A stretch of 15,431 nucleotides of DNA, taken from Oehlia diaphana. Its lineage: Eukaryota > Glomeromycota > Glomeromycetes > Glomerales > Glomeraceae. Made by a program: the position numbers and the translations under genes. Under the pieces are notes generated by a model. That model was not told the DNA's origin and searched no databases. It saw only the letters and a program-made list of their open reading frames with translations. Shown piece by piece: positions 1-8,629 of the stretch; within the stretch, counting starts at the first letter, position 1; each line of letters begins with the position of its first letter. The stretch spans positions 21,003 through 36,433 of the forward strand of contig QZLH01000615.1 of the NCBI GenBank assembly GCA_003833135.1, read 5' to 3'.

Positions 1-59
1 GTTTATTTAACTTTCAATAAATAAAAGATAAATATCAGCTTAAGTCAAAGTAAAAAATT

Positions 60-1368
60 TTATAATACTGAACCTATTGGATTTAATGGGACATCATCTT
101 CCATTTGATTATTAATTTCGATCTTGATTTCGTTAGACAGATTCACCTTTATATGAAAAAATTAATAAAAAATTATAATTAAATTATAGATTTATATATT
201 TATTTAATATAAAAATTAAACCTTAAATCCATTATCAATTTTGAAATCTTCTTTTTCTTCTTGGCTTTTCTTTACTTCATATCTATAATGTATATCATCA
301 TCATCATCTGAGTTATTACAAGAATTTTCTAAATTTAGATCAAAATTTTCTAAATCTTTATCGCCCATAAAACACATCTGATGATCGGTAAGTTTTGTTA
401 GGTATCTAATAAAACAAATTCAAAAATGAAAATAATTATAAAACCCTAAATTTTTAATGCAAAAGAAAAAAAAATAAACAATACCTATGTAAATTAACCA
501 TATTCCTCTTAATCGGGGAAGAATCATTTGAAGCATTTTCATAGCATCCAATTTCGGGCCAATGAATAATTAAACCCAAATTAGAATTCACTATTAATAA
601 GTAAATTCCTGGACGTAACGAAGGTTGGTTTGTATCACCAATTGATACCGAAGCTGTAAGTGAATCATACCTATAATGAAAATTTGAATTAATTATTTTC
701 GTATACTATATGATATTATTACAAAATAAGATATACTATATTTACAATTTTTGATCAATTATGTTTTTATTCAACAAGAACTTTGCGATTAAATTGCGAT
801 TTCCATAACATCCAATAAGACGAAATGAAATTGAATTCAATTCTGTATAATCAATTTCAGAAATAGATTCGAAACTTGATGGGACCATATCATTGCATAG
901 CTTCCTTAAATATTCCTTGGAAATGATTATCTTATCCACTTCAAGAAATTAAACATATTAAATCACTATTACTTTGCAGAATATCCTAACAATTCGAATT
1001 CACAACTAAACTTACCAATGCCATTTGAACCTTCGTCATTACTTAAGTCCAACAATCGATACAAATTACTAATATAATCAGCTAAGTCGCTCGAAACCTC
1101 ATTGTAATTAGCTTGCTGTGAAGACGTCGTCAAAGGATTTACATGAATGAAAGAGTCACTCATGTCCTCCTGAACCTCTGAAGAAAGAATAACGAATATA
1201 TTTTGAATTAATTCTAATTAATTGTACAGTATATTGTTGATCATTTCTTATTTTATTTAATGCAGATAAGAAAACTTTGAATTAAAAGGCATATAAATAA
1301 GTAAAAAAAATTATATTATATGTACCATAAGAATCGTTAAAAATCTGTCCAGAATCACGAATTTGCAT
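60..1368 (-). CDS. Six-exon gene, uncharacterised 284-aa protein with acidic C-terminal part
   Basis: Seen: exons (minus strand) 1368-1326, 1177-1016, 938-746, 670-485, 405-222 and 146-60 sum to 855 nt, exactly 285 codons including TAA. Every junction has GT/AG and keeps the frame. The start is ATG at 1366-1368 (MQIRDSGQIF); no in-frame upstream ATG was needed. The middle (residues ~100-195) is a mixed hydrophobic stretch containing RPGIYLLIVNSNLGLIIHWP and HWPEIGCYEN. Residues ~196-215 hold YLTKLTDHQMCFM. A DDDDD run lies at about 228-232, then a charged segment (KKSQEEKEDFK). No signal peptide, membrane segment or catalytic motif is recognised. The last intron is the weakest call, because its donor is GTTTAA; without splicing the frame stops at once after residue 256. 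A possible AATAAA signal lies at 2-7 on the minus strand. I recall similar sequences as a multicopy family in Rhizophagus, but this is memory, unchecked. Function unknown. Confidence 0.8.
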
Positions 1369-1369
1369 G

Positions 1370-2329
1370 ATACGTACAAAATTTAAATTTTAAACGATAA
1401 ATCTCATTCCATAGATATCCTTGTAATATTTATATAAATCAAGTTCTAAAATTGTTTTTGGAAACAATCGGCTAAATAAAGCGCCGACATATAATAAATT
1501 CATGTGACAATTAGATCTTTCTCTTAAACCATACTATGTTTTTTTGATTTTATAGACGTACAACAATACGTGAACCGTGAGAAAATTGTATTTATTTTGA
1601 AACAGTGTAATGTGCAACATGCATTTTATGACGACATCGCTAATGTAAGGAAAGAAATAAAATAATCAAAAACTTCAAAAGCTAAAATTAATAATATATT
1701 TATTATAAATTATATAATACTTACTAAATTGGTAGATGATTATTTAAATATTCACAAAATTGAAACTTTGCATCATAAAATAAAAATTATCAATTATGTT
1801 TCATGCGTATATTTTCCGATATGTAAATTTGTTTTTTTACAGCATCTTAATTTTTCGCTTAGTTGAAGAAGACATACTGTATATTTACTAAATTTTTGGC
1901 CAGTAAATCGGTGACTGCGTAACCCAGAATTATGATCGCTTTTTTTTTAAATTGGGCTAAAACAAACAAAAACAAAAGTGGCTGATTAGTTGAAAGTGAT
2001 TTTTTCGTGATAAGCGATAATATTAGCGATCAACAAGCAAGTTTTCAAATAAAAATACAATTCATAAGTGGATTTCATCCAACTAAGTAAATTAACGAAA
2101 TTAATTACTATAATTTGTATTGTATATACAGTAGCTTTAACAACCGTGTATTGAAGTAGTATTATTACGGTTCTGAGCAGATTTAGATATAACTTCGTTA
2201 ATTATCTGTCGATACAATAAGAATTCAACTATAATCGGCTCGGATTATGTTTGAGCTGAGACTCAAATTTATTTATAATAATTTGACAAGAAAATATAGA
2301 TTGATTGATTGACTAACGAAAGTTAAGAA
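1370..2329. other. Intergenic, no gene seen
   Basis: AT-rich DNA upstream of the first gene. All frames are broken by frequent stops. Apart from the TATA candidate I see no repeat, RNA gene or coding remnant that I can defend. Confidence 0.6.
1429..1437 (-). promoter_or_regulatory. Candidate TATA box for the 60-1368 gene
   Basis: The minus strand reads TATATAAAT about 65 bases upstream of the ATG at 1368. The position and sequence suit a core promoter. In DNA this AT-rich such matches are common, so support is weak. Confidence 0.25.
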
Positions 2330-2470
2330 ATGAAATATTCTAACGATTTCTTGAGGAATTATAAATCTCTGACCGTGATTCAAGTGGAAGTGGATTGTTT
2401 TTCTTGTGGTTCAGAAGACGTTAAAATCAACTACTGTCATATGTTATATGTAAGATTTAACATTAATTAA
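2330..2470 (+). CDS. Short possible ORF, 46 aa, CxxC motif
   Basis: ATG at 2330 opens a 46-codon frame ending TAA 2468-2470. It contains CFSCGSEDVKINYCHM, a CxxC pair followed by another C and H. It is too short to assign and may be chance in this AT-rich DNA. Its end overlaps the minus-strand frame 2463-2684, so at most one of the two is likely real. Confidence 0.15.
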   Translation: MKYSNDFLRNYKSLTVIQVEVDCFSCGSEDVKINYCHMLYVRFNIN

Positions 2471-2684
2471 TACGAATCAAATACATTTTAGAATAATTAC
2501 TAATAAAAAGAACATCGTGGCCGGATTGGTCGAATGTGACATAAGTATAACCGAATTTATTTAGCCAATCATAATCATCGTGAAAGACGTGAATCGTCGG
2601 AGTAGTTATACACTTTAACCATGATATTTTATATAAATCAAATTGTTTTGTCGTATGCTGAAAAGAATAAGCATGTTTATACAT
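2463..2684 (-). CDS. Short hypothetical ORF, 73 aa
   Basis: An uninterrupted 73-codon frame starting MYKHAYSFQHTTKQ and containing WLKCITTPTIHVFHDDYDWL. Amino-acid composition is mixed (W, C, H, D and G all present) rather than the low-complexity K/N/I/F typical of random frames here, which mildly favours a real exon or a coding remnant. There is no recognised domain, no clear splice partner and no supporting neighbour. It could be a fragment of a larger lost gene. Confidence 0.25.
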   Translation of the reverse strand: MYKHAYSFQHTTKQFDLYKISWLKCITTPTIHVFHDDYDWLNKFGYTYVTFDQSGHDVLFISNYSKMYLIRIN

Positions 2685-2749
2685 GTTCGCAAATGTTAGA
2701 AACTTTATTATAATAATAAATTTTAATATTAAAAGCTTAATTTATAGTC

Positions 2750-2764
2750 TATATATATATATAA
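2750..2764. repeat. (TA)n microsatellite
   Basis: Seven TA units in a row, in an otherwise featureless AT-rich stretch. Confidence 0.7.
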
Positions 2765-2880
2765 TTGCAAATATTTAGAAAAAAAAATTGTTAATATCTT
2801 CTTTCGTATATACATTGATATATAAGCAATCCTGAAAATACAAACCGACAAGATCACTTGATATGTTTCAAACAGTATCG

Positions 2881-2949
2881 AAGTTGATAAATAAAGGTTC
2901 CCCTTATAACTTATTATCCTCTCTGTCTTAGAATTAACATGATTGTTTG
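2881..2949. repeat. Dispersed ~69-bp repeat, copy 1
   Basis: Begins AAGTTGATAAATAAAGGTTC and continues through CTCTCTGTCTT and ATTAACAT to GTTTG. The same sequence with a few substitutions and a small indel recurs in the same orientation at 10847-10915. Outside this block the two loci do not align clearly by eye, so it looks like a short conserved piece of a dispersed element. Identity of the element unknown. Confidence 0.75.
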
Positions 2950-3264
2950 TGCTGAAGACATCCGGATATTTTACTTATATTAAAGCCCAATAGCGATAAA
3001 AGAGTCAATATAGTTATAGTAATATAGTATCGTGATAATAAAATATTTCTTGGCTTCTGGAACGGCAAAAATAGTTGGATTATACAAACTATTCTCTGAG
3101 AAATATAATGATGGTGCTATTTATGGCCAATAAAAAAAATAGTCTATTATACTATATGATTTAAAGAAAGGAGAGGATAAAATGAAAGGCGTCTTACAAT
3201 TTATTTTTTGTGGCGCAACCTGCGGTTTGCGAACTAGTTCGTTAAAAAAAGTATTTTTATGTAG

Positions 3265-3417
3265 CATCATTATTATATTCAGAACAAAATTAACTTTTTA
3301 AAACGATACGCTATACCAATCCCGGTAGGTCAAAAGATTTCATCTTTGGAAGAAAACAGGCTTCAAAAATATTTAAAAAGTATTCATGAAAATTTGCAAG
3401 CTTCTATTTACATATAA
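3265..3417 (+). pseudogene. Possible exon or coding remnant, 50 codons without ATG
   Basis: The frame is open from just after a TAG (3262-3264) to TAA 3415-3417 and reads protein-like: KRYAIPIPVGQKISSLEENR, then LQKYLKSIHENLQAS. It has no ATG. A TTATATTCAG acceptor-like sequence at about 3271-3281 could begin a terminal exon. No upstream exon can be identified with confidence. It may be a relic or chance. Confidence 0.2.
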
Positions 3418-4443
3418 ATAAATTCAATTTCTTTATCTTAATTTTCTAGATCCTTATTGCGACAATCATTAATCATGATGTGTAATTATTTGTCACAATA
3501 TTGGTATAAAAAATCGCGAAATCGCGAATTTCTTTATCCAATTGAGCTTACGAGGTCCTAACGCTTTGGCTTACACTTTGACTCACGTTAGCTCGAGTCC
3601 TTACTCAAGTGTCGTGTTTTCACTAATACCATTCCCACTAATACCATAGTTTTAAAATGAAATTCACAATATTTACAAGTTCATAAAATGACATTAGAGC
3701 TAAAATTATTATTATTGTTAATTGAGATGATAAACTAATTAATTACGTTCAGGAACAAACATTGCGTGAAAAATAAGTAAACGAAATCAATTTCAGCCAA
3801 AAATTTACAATATTATGAACTTCAAAAATAATACATAACATATTGTACCTATTTTATTTTATTTATTATACTTTCTTCAATAAAGTTGGTTTTATGTCTT
3901 TTTAGGCTTACTGTTACGTTAGTAAAAGTGATTAATTAAAGTAACTTCATCAATAGTATAAGCGAATTGACATTGTATTATATAATGGAGATCTAAAATT
4001 TTTAGAAGATTTTTAATTGAAAAGATATAAAGTTATTAAATATATTTTATTTAAAAAAATCTAAATACCCTTTTGCTTTATTTTGTTTACAATAGTACGA
4101 AGTTGACAGCTACTTAATGTATACTGAGATCAAAACTTTGACAATGGCTGAATTCTTCAATTACTCTTATAAAATTTTTTGCGCTTATATTTTAATCTAA
4201 ATAAATGAGTGAATTTCTGCAAATTAGTAAAATAGGAGAAACATATAAATGTAATAACATTAAATGTTATTAATTCTATTATTACTTCTTGCAATTATAC
4301 AAAATATTTTTGGGATCTTTTCACCATAATTGTTTCTCATTATATAATGTATGGTTCAATAGTAATGCATTAAATGCAAATAAAAATAAATGACTTAAAT
4401 TTGTTAATAAGATGCCATCGTCTGAAATGATATATGACTCTAC
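3418..4443. other. Intergenic, no gene seen
   Basis: AT-rich, with stops in all frames. It holds the doubled TCGCGA motif at 3513-3528, the tRNA-promoter-like patch near 3538-3600, and a direct duplication of CACTAATACCAT near 3619-3647. Nothing else is supported. Confidence 0.6.
3513..3528. repeat. Doubled TCGCGA motif, copy 1
   Basis: ATCGCGAAATCGCGAA contains two self-complementary TCGCGA sites spaced 8 bases apart. The same 16 bases occur at 8606-8621. It stands out because CG dinucleotides are rare in this DNA. Confidence 0.7.
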
Positions 4444-4668
4444 TCTGGGTGTAAATTATTAGAAGGAAATACCAGTCAACTTTCTGATAATCAAGTATTT
4501 TCCCAAAAAAAAAAATCCGAATTATTCGGAATTCTACACTTCCGAAGATAAAAAAAATTCGCCACTGAGAATTACCCTTTTAGGCTGATCTGTAGCTTGT
4601 GCTTAAACCATAATCATGTGTTTTTCCGAAAGAATATTCCGAATTCTACACCAAAAATTTACCCCTGA
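4444..4668. mobile_element. MITE-like element, about 225 bp
   Basis: The ends are imperfect inverted repeats: TCTGGGTGTAAATT on the left, and TCAGGGGTAAATT when the right end is read on the minus strand. Internally GGAATTCTACAC occurs near the left, and the closely related CCGAATTCTACAC near the right end. It has no coding capacity. An inverted, truncated copy lies at 5921-6068. No clear target-site duplication is visible, so the family cannot be named. Confidence 0.55.
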
Positions 4669-4784
4669 AATTATCTTTTTAACTATAACATGTTAGACAA
4701 TAAATCAATTCAGATCACTGTCAGTTATTTTATAAGAATCTGATATTACAGTATATGTAATAAAATAACGATTAAAAAATAATA

Positions 4785-4815
4785 ATTTTTTTTTTTTTTT
4801 TTGAATTTTTTTTTG
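4785..4815. repeat. Poly-T tract
   Basis: Two long T runs separated by GAA. This could be the A-tail of a minus-strand retroposed sequence or simple low complexity. No adjacent retroposon is recognised. Confidence 0.5.
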
Positions 4816-5092
4816 TTAAATTATTATTAATGCAAGTAATTTGATAATTTAATCGCTCAAAAGATAGGTCGTGAGAAAAGATAATGATATTTTGGGAATT
4901 TTATGGAGATATGACGAAACGAAATAACAAAACTTTTTTTAATATTTTGAAGCATGTTAAAATAACAAATTTAACGATTCTATCCATTGTTTATAAATCA
5001 AATAAAGCTTAAATAAATTAAATGAACAATGGAAACCTAAAAGAACACAAGTTTTTACAAGCAAAGAATCTAAGATACTTAAAGAATTTAAA

Positions 5093-5308
5093 ATGATTTT
5101 AGATTATAGGAAAACCCTTGATGTTCCAAGTCAATATAGGATAGCTCGAGAAATAAGGGATATTTCATTTGATGATATTGGTTTTAATCAATCAATGGTA
5201 TCTCGTATGTACAACAATAATGATATACCTAAATGTGATAAAACATTAACAGCGATTAAAAATTGGATTAATAAAGAATTGGAAAGAAAGGAAACCATGA
5301 AAATTTAG
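5093..5308 (+). CDS. Small helix-turn-helix-like protein, 71 aa, possibly a 3' exon
   Basis: ATG at 5093 gives 71 aa ending KETMKI. Residues ~25-40 (SFDDIGFNQSMVSRMY) followed by P45 and TLTAIKNWINKE resemble the recognition helix and following helix of lambda-repressor/XRE-type helix-turn-helix domains; this is a likeness by eye only. The same frame stays open upstream to 5006 without another ATG, reading QWKPKRTQVFTSKESKILKE into the ORF. That basic segment suggests the real coding region starts further 5', by an upstream exon (acceptor AAAG near 5007) or in a now-broken gene. The ORF sits between two inverted copies of a MITE-like repeat (4484-4642 and 5921-6068). It may be cargo of a mobile element or simply be trapped between insertions. 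Product and target unknown. Confidence 0.45.
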   Translation: MILDYRKTLDVPSQYRIAREIRDISFDDIGFNQSMVSRMYNNNDIPKCDKTLTAIKNWINKELERKETMKI

Positions 5309-5494
5309 ACTAGAAATAATATATGTATCAGGTTGGTGAATTGTATATTTTGATATTATCGATACAAAATAAACATTTTATTTTCAACTATGTAAAATAT
5401 TAAATTGTTCATATTTTTATATAACAGATAATAAATGATATTTTCAAAAAAATTGCATTTATTAATAATTAAATGAAAGACTAACGCACGCCAA

Positions 5495-5800
5495 CAAATA
5501 AAATATTAAAGATCAAATAATAATAAGACCATCATACATAAATTAAATTCACGAAAGGGTAGGTATTAAAGATCAAAATATGAAAGCCACAATACATAAA
5601 TTAAAATTACTCATTAAAAATTGGCCGCTATACATGAATTATAATTGCTCATTAGACGCGAAAGACCATAATATTGCCACTATATTGCCCATAAAAAGGT
5701 CTGTATTAATATCAAATAAATTAAAATAAAAGGTAATACACAAGTTACAAGCCCACGAAAAATATCAGAGACCAAGTACACACAATATAATTGCTCATAA
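5495..5800. repeat. Degenerate tandem repeat, unit about 60 bp
   Basis: Successive segments share TATTAAAGATCAAA (near 5508 and 5566), ACATAAATTAAA (near 5538 and 5596) and later TATAATTGCTCAT (near 5641 and 5787). The pattern fits three to five decayed copies of a unit of roughly 60 bases. It has no coding capacity. Confidence 0.45.
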
Positions 5801-5920
5801 ACTCTAGTTTATATGAAATTAATGCCGAAATTAGTTTTTTTTCTTTCCGTTTGAAATTTAAAAATAGCGTTCAGGAGTAAATTATGATAATATACCAGAT
5901 ATAGTAATATAAAGCAAACC

Positions 5921-6068
5921 TTCAGAATATTCTTTCTGAAAAACACATGATTATAGTTTAAGTACGAGCCACAGATCAGCCTAAAAGGGTAATTCTCAGT
6001 GGCGAATTTTTTTATCTTCGGAAGTGTAGAATTCCAAAAAATTTGGTCGGGAAAATACTTGATTATCA
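5921..6068 (-). mobile_element. Inverted, truncated copy of the MITE-like repeat
   Basis: Read on the minus strand this matches 4484-4642, sharing ATAATCAAGTATTTTCCC, GGAATTCTACACTTCCGAAG, TTCGCCACTGAGAATTACCC and TAATCATGTGTTTTTC. The terminal parts of the plus-strand copy are missing here. An 86-codon minus-strand frame across it (5809-6069) is explained by the repeat and is not annotated as a gene. Confidence 0.75.
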
Positions 6069-6075
6069 CTTTCTG

Positions 6076-6485
6076 GATACTTCATTATATCATTAATTGT
6101 ACTTTATGTATATTATTTATTATTTGGTAAAAGTAATTTGTACATTAATTGAAAGTTATAGACTTGTATGAAACAAAATAAGCTAAATAGAATTATTAAA
6201 TAAAAAATAATTAATTCTATATTCATATTTCATAGTTTTCGATCACCTCCTGGATATACGATTTCTTTCAATCGTTTGAATTAGTGCAAAAGAAATAAAA
6301 TATAGTTATATATTAAAGGTTTATTTTGAGATCATAGATTTCTTATGGTCACTATATGACCAACCATTCGGTCCTGTGACTGATACATATAGATCCAATA
6401 ATTAATATGAAAAGATTGTAGACGTATCTTACTGGGATCCATACTGCATCATAATCTAAATTTGTAATCGACATCAAAATTTAAA
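6076..6485. other. Intergenic, no gene seen
   Basis: AT-rich and stop-dense in all frames. The only local structure is a small palindrome TGGTCA-CTATA-TGACCA near 6346-6362. Confidence 0.6.
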
Positions 6486-6611
6486 ATGATGAAAGGATAT
6501 TCATTGGAAAAAGATATAAGATTATTAATAAATAATCCAAAATATATTGATATAGAAAATTTATGTGAAGGCAATTTAGGAAATCTGGATCGGCAAATTA
6601 TTGGACAATAA
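6486..6611 (+). pseudogene. Fragment resembling the N-terminus of a fungal BTB-domain protein
   Basis: ATG at 6486 opens a 41-aa frame beginning MMKGYSLEKDIRLLINNPKY, then IDIENLCEGN, and stopping soon after. The pattern (a short leader, a helix ending in LLINNP, then Y-x-DIE-x-LCE) recalls the start of BTB/POZ proteins abundant in glomeromycete fungi. This is from memory and unverified. The expected continuation of the fold is absent and the frame ends at TAA 6609-6611, so it would be a truncated or frameshifted relic. A chance resemblance is possible. Confidence 0.3.
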
Positions 6612-7270
6612 TAAGATTGCCAGACTTTATTCTCAACTTACTCGCATATTCTCAAAATTATTACATATATTATTGTAAAAGGACCCTTGATGATCTTTAC
6701 ATATGGATAGCGTTAAATTCTTTTATTGTTAATTAAGGAGAGTCCGTTGATCAGATTTTTATGATGCGATCATACAGTATTAATCCTGCAAATTATATAA
6801 AAAGGTGATGTCCTGGTTAGTGAACCCTTTTATCCACCTTATGCAAGTAAAATGAAAAAATCAAGCAAAATAATAAAACTTACACCATCAATATTATCAT
6901 TCAAACGAACTCTTATATTCCACAAAGTTGATTTTATTGCTCGGCTAGCTTCTTGAAAACGATGCTAATCGATGGATTTTCCCTCCTTTATAGATGTTCC
7001 AAAATAAAACGGGCATACTACTCTTCTTATTATATATTTGCATTTTCTCGCCGCTGATCATAGAGCTTCGTAATTTTTGGTTTTTATTTCATTTTTGTGA
7101 TCTTGTATTCTGTTGCTAGTACTGTGTTAATAAATTGAATAAAAATTTTATTAATACAATAAAAAGTTGGATTTATTATCATAAAAGTATAATGTATTAT
7201 TATCACGCGTATAATAGGCGCGGTGAAATTATTCAATCTAATCACATGCCTCAACATCACGCTCCTCAAT
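6612..7270. other. Mostly featureless intergenic DNA
   Basis: No gene can be supported. On the minus strand around 6880-6985 a stretch reads HRFQEASRAIKSTLWNIRV and NDNIDGVSF in one frame, bounded by stops; this could be a decayed exon. The 61-codon minus-strand frame at 7084-7269 has no supporting features. Confidence 0.45.
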
Positions 7271-7273
7271 AAA

Positions 7274-7283
7274 TTTGGCGCAG
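7274..7283. repeat. TTTGGCGCAG direct repeat, left copy
   Basis: TTTGGCGCAG followed by AATATCTAACGAGCG. The right copy near 7544-7553 is TTTGGCGCAG followed by TATCGTACTGGCGA. The pair brackets the inverted-repeat element, so it may mark the ends of a larger unit. Confidence 0.6.
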
Positions 7284-7295
7284 AATATCTAACGA

Positions 7296-7495
7296 GCGTA
7301 ACCTGAAAAAAATGTCACGAAATGGGCGGCATTACGCAACTTGACTGAAATTAAGTGTGGCGCTCATGTGGCGAATAATGAGTGACGAATAAGTTTCGAA
7401 AAAAACTAAGTCCCTCAGAAAATGGAAATGCAGTGGGGTGTGACGGTTGTGACAAAAAGTCACGTGATTTTCGGGACATTTTTTTCAGGTTACGC
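7296..7495. mobile_element. Short DNA element with 21-bp terminal inverted repeats
   Basis: Left end 7296-7316 starts GCGTAACCTGAAAAAAATGT. The right end 7475-7495 is its exact reverse complement over 21 bases, and similarity continues inward (CACGAAA versus CCCGAAA). Length is 200 bp with no coding capacity, so this is a MITE by structure. Internal sequence is richer in G+C than the flanks. No convincing target-site duplication directly abuts the ends. Instead a TTTGGCGCAG direct repeat lies about 22 bp outside the left end and about 50 bp outside the right end. Confidence 0.8.
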
Positions 7496-7543
7496 TGGGA
7501 AAATCATCTAAAATAAGCATTTTCACGTGCCTAATTCTTGATG

Positions 7544-7553
7544 TTTGGCGCAG
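7544..7553. repeat. TTTGGCGCAG direct repeat, right copy
   Basis: Right-hand partner of the copy at 7274-7283, about 270 bp away in the same orientation, with partial similarity continuing for about 15 bases. Confidence 0.6.
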
Positions 7554-7782
7554 TATCGTACTGGCGATAAAAAATCGACATACTGTACCTTTATTATAAC
7601 GCATTAAGCAACAAGTTTCTAAGTGGTTGGTTAATGATCACTTCTTCATCCGAATTCTCTTCGCCTGTTTCTTCTCTTTCATCTTCATCTTCGCTTCATT
7701 AAACTTTGTCATCATTCTTTCATATTCGCTTTCAAGCTCTATATCATCATCGTCTCACTTCATTTTCTATATCGTTAAGTAT

Positions 7783-8231
7783 AAGGCGGAGTGGAATATT
7801 GTGAAAATGAATCGTAAGGTAAGTATGTAAGTACGAATAGGAAATATTGTTTTTACATCAGTTGCTAATCCCTGAATTTATGCTGTAGGTTCGAAATTAC
7901 TTAATCTCGGAGAAGTTCTCTTATGTGAAATAATCTTTTACATAGTCTGTGCGAATGGTAGTGATAAAGATAGACAAAGCTTTCGTAAATATGGGCAGGA
8001 TAAAATCGTGTAGTAAAAGAGTATAGAGATGAAAATCTTGTAGTTAGTGATAGAAACAAATTAGCTATAGATATTTTTCGTAAACGTGAGAAAGCGAAGA
8101 AATAACTTGATGCTGGAACTCGTATTAAATGGGCTAGGACCGCGTACTCCCTCCTCTTTGATAGCATCATGCATTTCATTCGCTACCTCTATCATTTTAT
8201 ATTTATTTCATATCAAAAAATTAAAAATTAA
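7783..8231 (+). pseudogene. Broken coding remnant with a readable intron
   Basis: An exon-like stretch ending at 7818 (KAEWNIVKMNRK) meets a strong donor GTAAGTATG. After a 70-bp intron the acceptor GCTGTAG (ends 7888) continues in frame as VRNYLISEKFSYVK, then TAA at 7931-7933. Further on, a frame from 8010 reads VVKEYRDENLVVSDRNKLAI, meets a stop at 8103-8105, and goes on as LDAGTRIKWARTAYSLLF. An intermediate frame around 7935-8010 gives CANGSDKDRQSFRKYGQDKI. Protein-like text switching frames and crossing stops is what a decayed gene looks like. Family unknown; a transposon-encoded protein is one option. The minus-strand frame over 7901-8179 is taken as its shadow. Confidence 0.4.
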
Positions 8232-8337
8232 TAAAGATTTCGCCCACTAGGGCTTATATTTTTTTAATTATATAATTTTGATTGACAAAAAATACTCCCT
8301 TTGAAATCATAAAACATTAGGGCAAGCCAAAAAAAAA

Positions 8338-8563
8338 GTGCAGTCAGTGTTGAAGCGTACCACCTGGTCGAGCGTACTCATTCGCAGACGGACTGTAATA
8401 ACGTCCCGCTTATCCATGATGAATAACCGTAGTTTTTTCCCAACCTTCAACTTAATACCTAGCAGACACTTGCGCAGGGATTATTTACATATTAAATATG
8501 AAAACGTCCGCAGAATACAAGCGAGTAACCGTAGTTTTTTCTGCACGAGTAAACCAACTGCAC
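8338..8563. mobile_element. Repeat element, 226 bp, imperfect inverted ends and internal duplication
   Basis: Starts GTGCAGTCAGTGTT and ends AACCAACTGCAC, so the ends are imperfect inverted repeats (GTGCAGT plus). Inside, TAACCGTAGTTTTTTC occurs at 8424 and again at 8526, and ACGTCC at 8401 and 8504. This shows a tandem duplication with a period of about 102 bp. G+C is clearly higher than the flanks. The 76- and 79-codon frames overlapping this region on the two strands lack any domain and are treated as chance. Confidence 0.55.
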
Positions 8564-8605
8564 TTTGAAGGAAGAATAGATTATTGTTATACGAAAATTT
8601 ATTAG

Positions 8606-8621
8606 ATCGCGAAATCGCGAA
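8606..8621. repeat. Doubled TCGCGA motif, copy 2
   Basis: Identical 16 bases to 3513-3528. Here it immediately precedes the GC-rich motif at 8630-8695. Confidence 0.7.
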
Positions 8622-8629
8622 ATTAATAC

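Noticed and set aside
3182..3301. 39-codon plus-strand frame (MKGVLQFIFCGATCGL)
   Set aside because: Too short, no domain, no splice partner; the spacer to the next frame is too small to be a credible intron.
5809..6069. 86-codon minus-strand frame
   Set aside because: Mostly translation of the inverted MITE-like copy.
7627..7830. 67-codon plus-strand frame with Ser/Phe-rich text
   Set aside because: Low-complexity CT-rich DNA; only its last dozen codons, leading into a splice donor, look like coding and are included in the 7783-8231 remnant.
7901..8179. 92-codon minus-strand frame
   Set aside because: The opposite strand carries the more protein-like, spliced but broken remnant; this frame is best seen as its antisense shadow.
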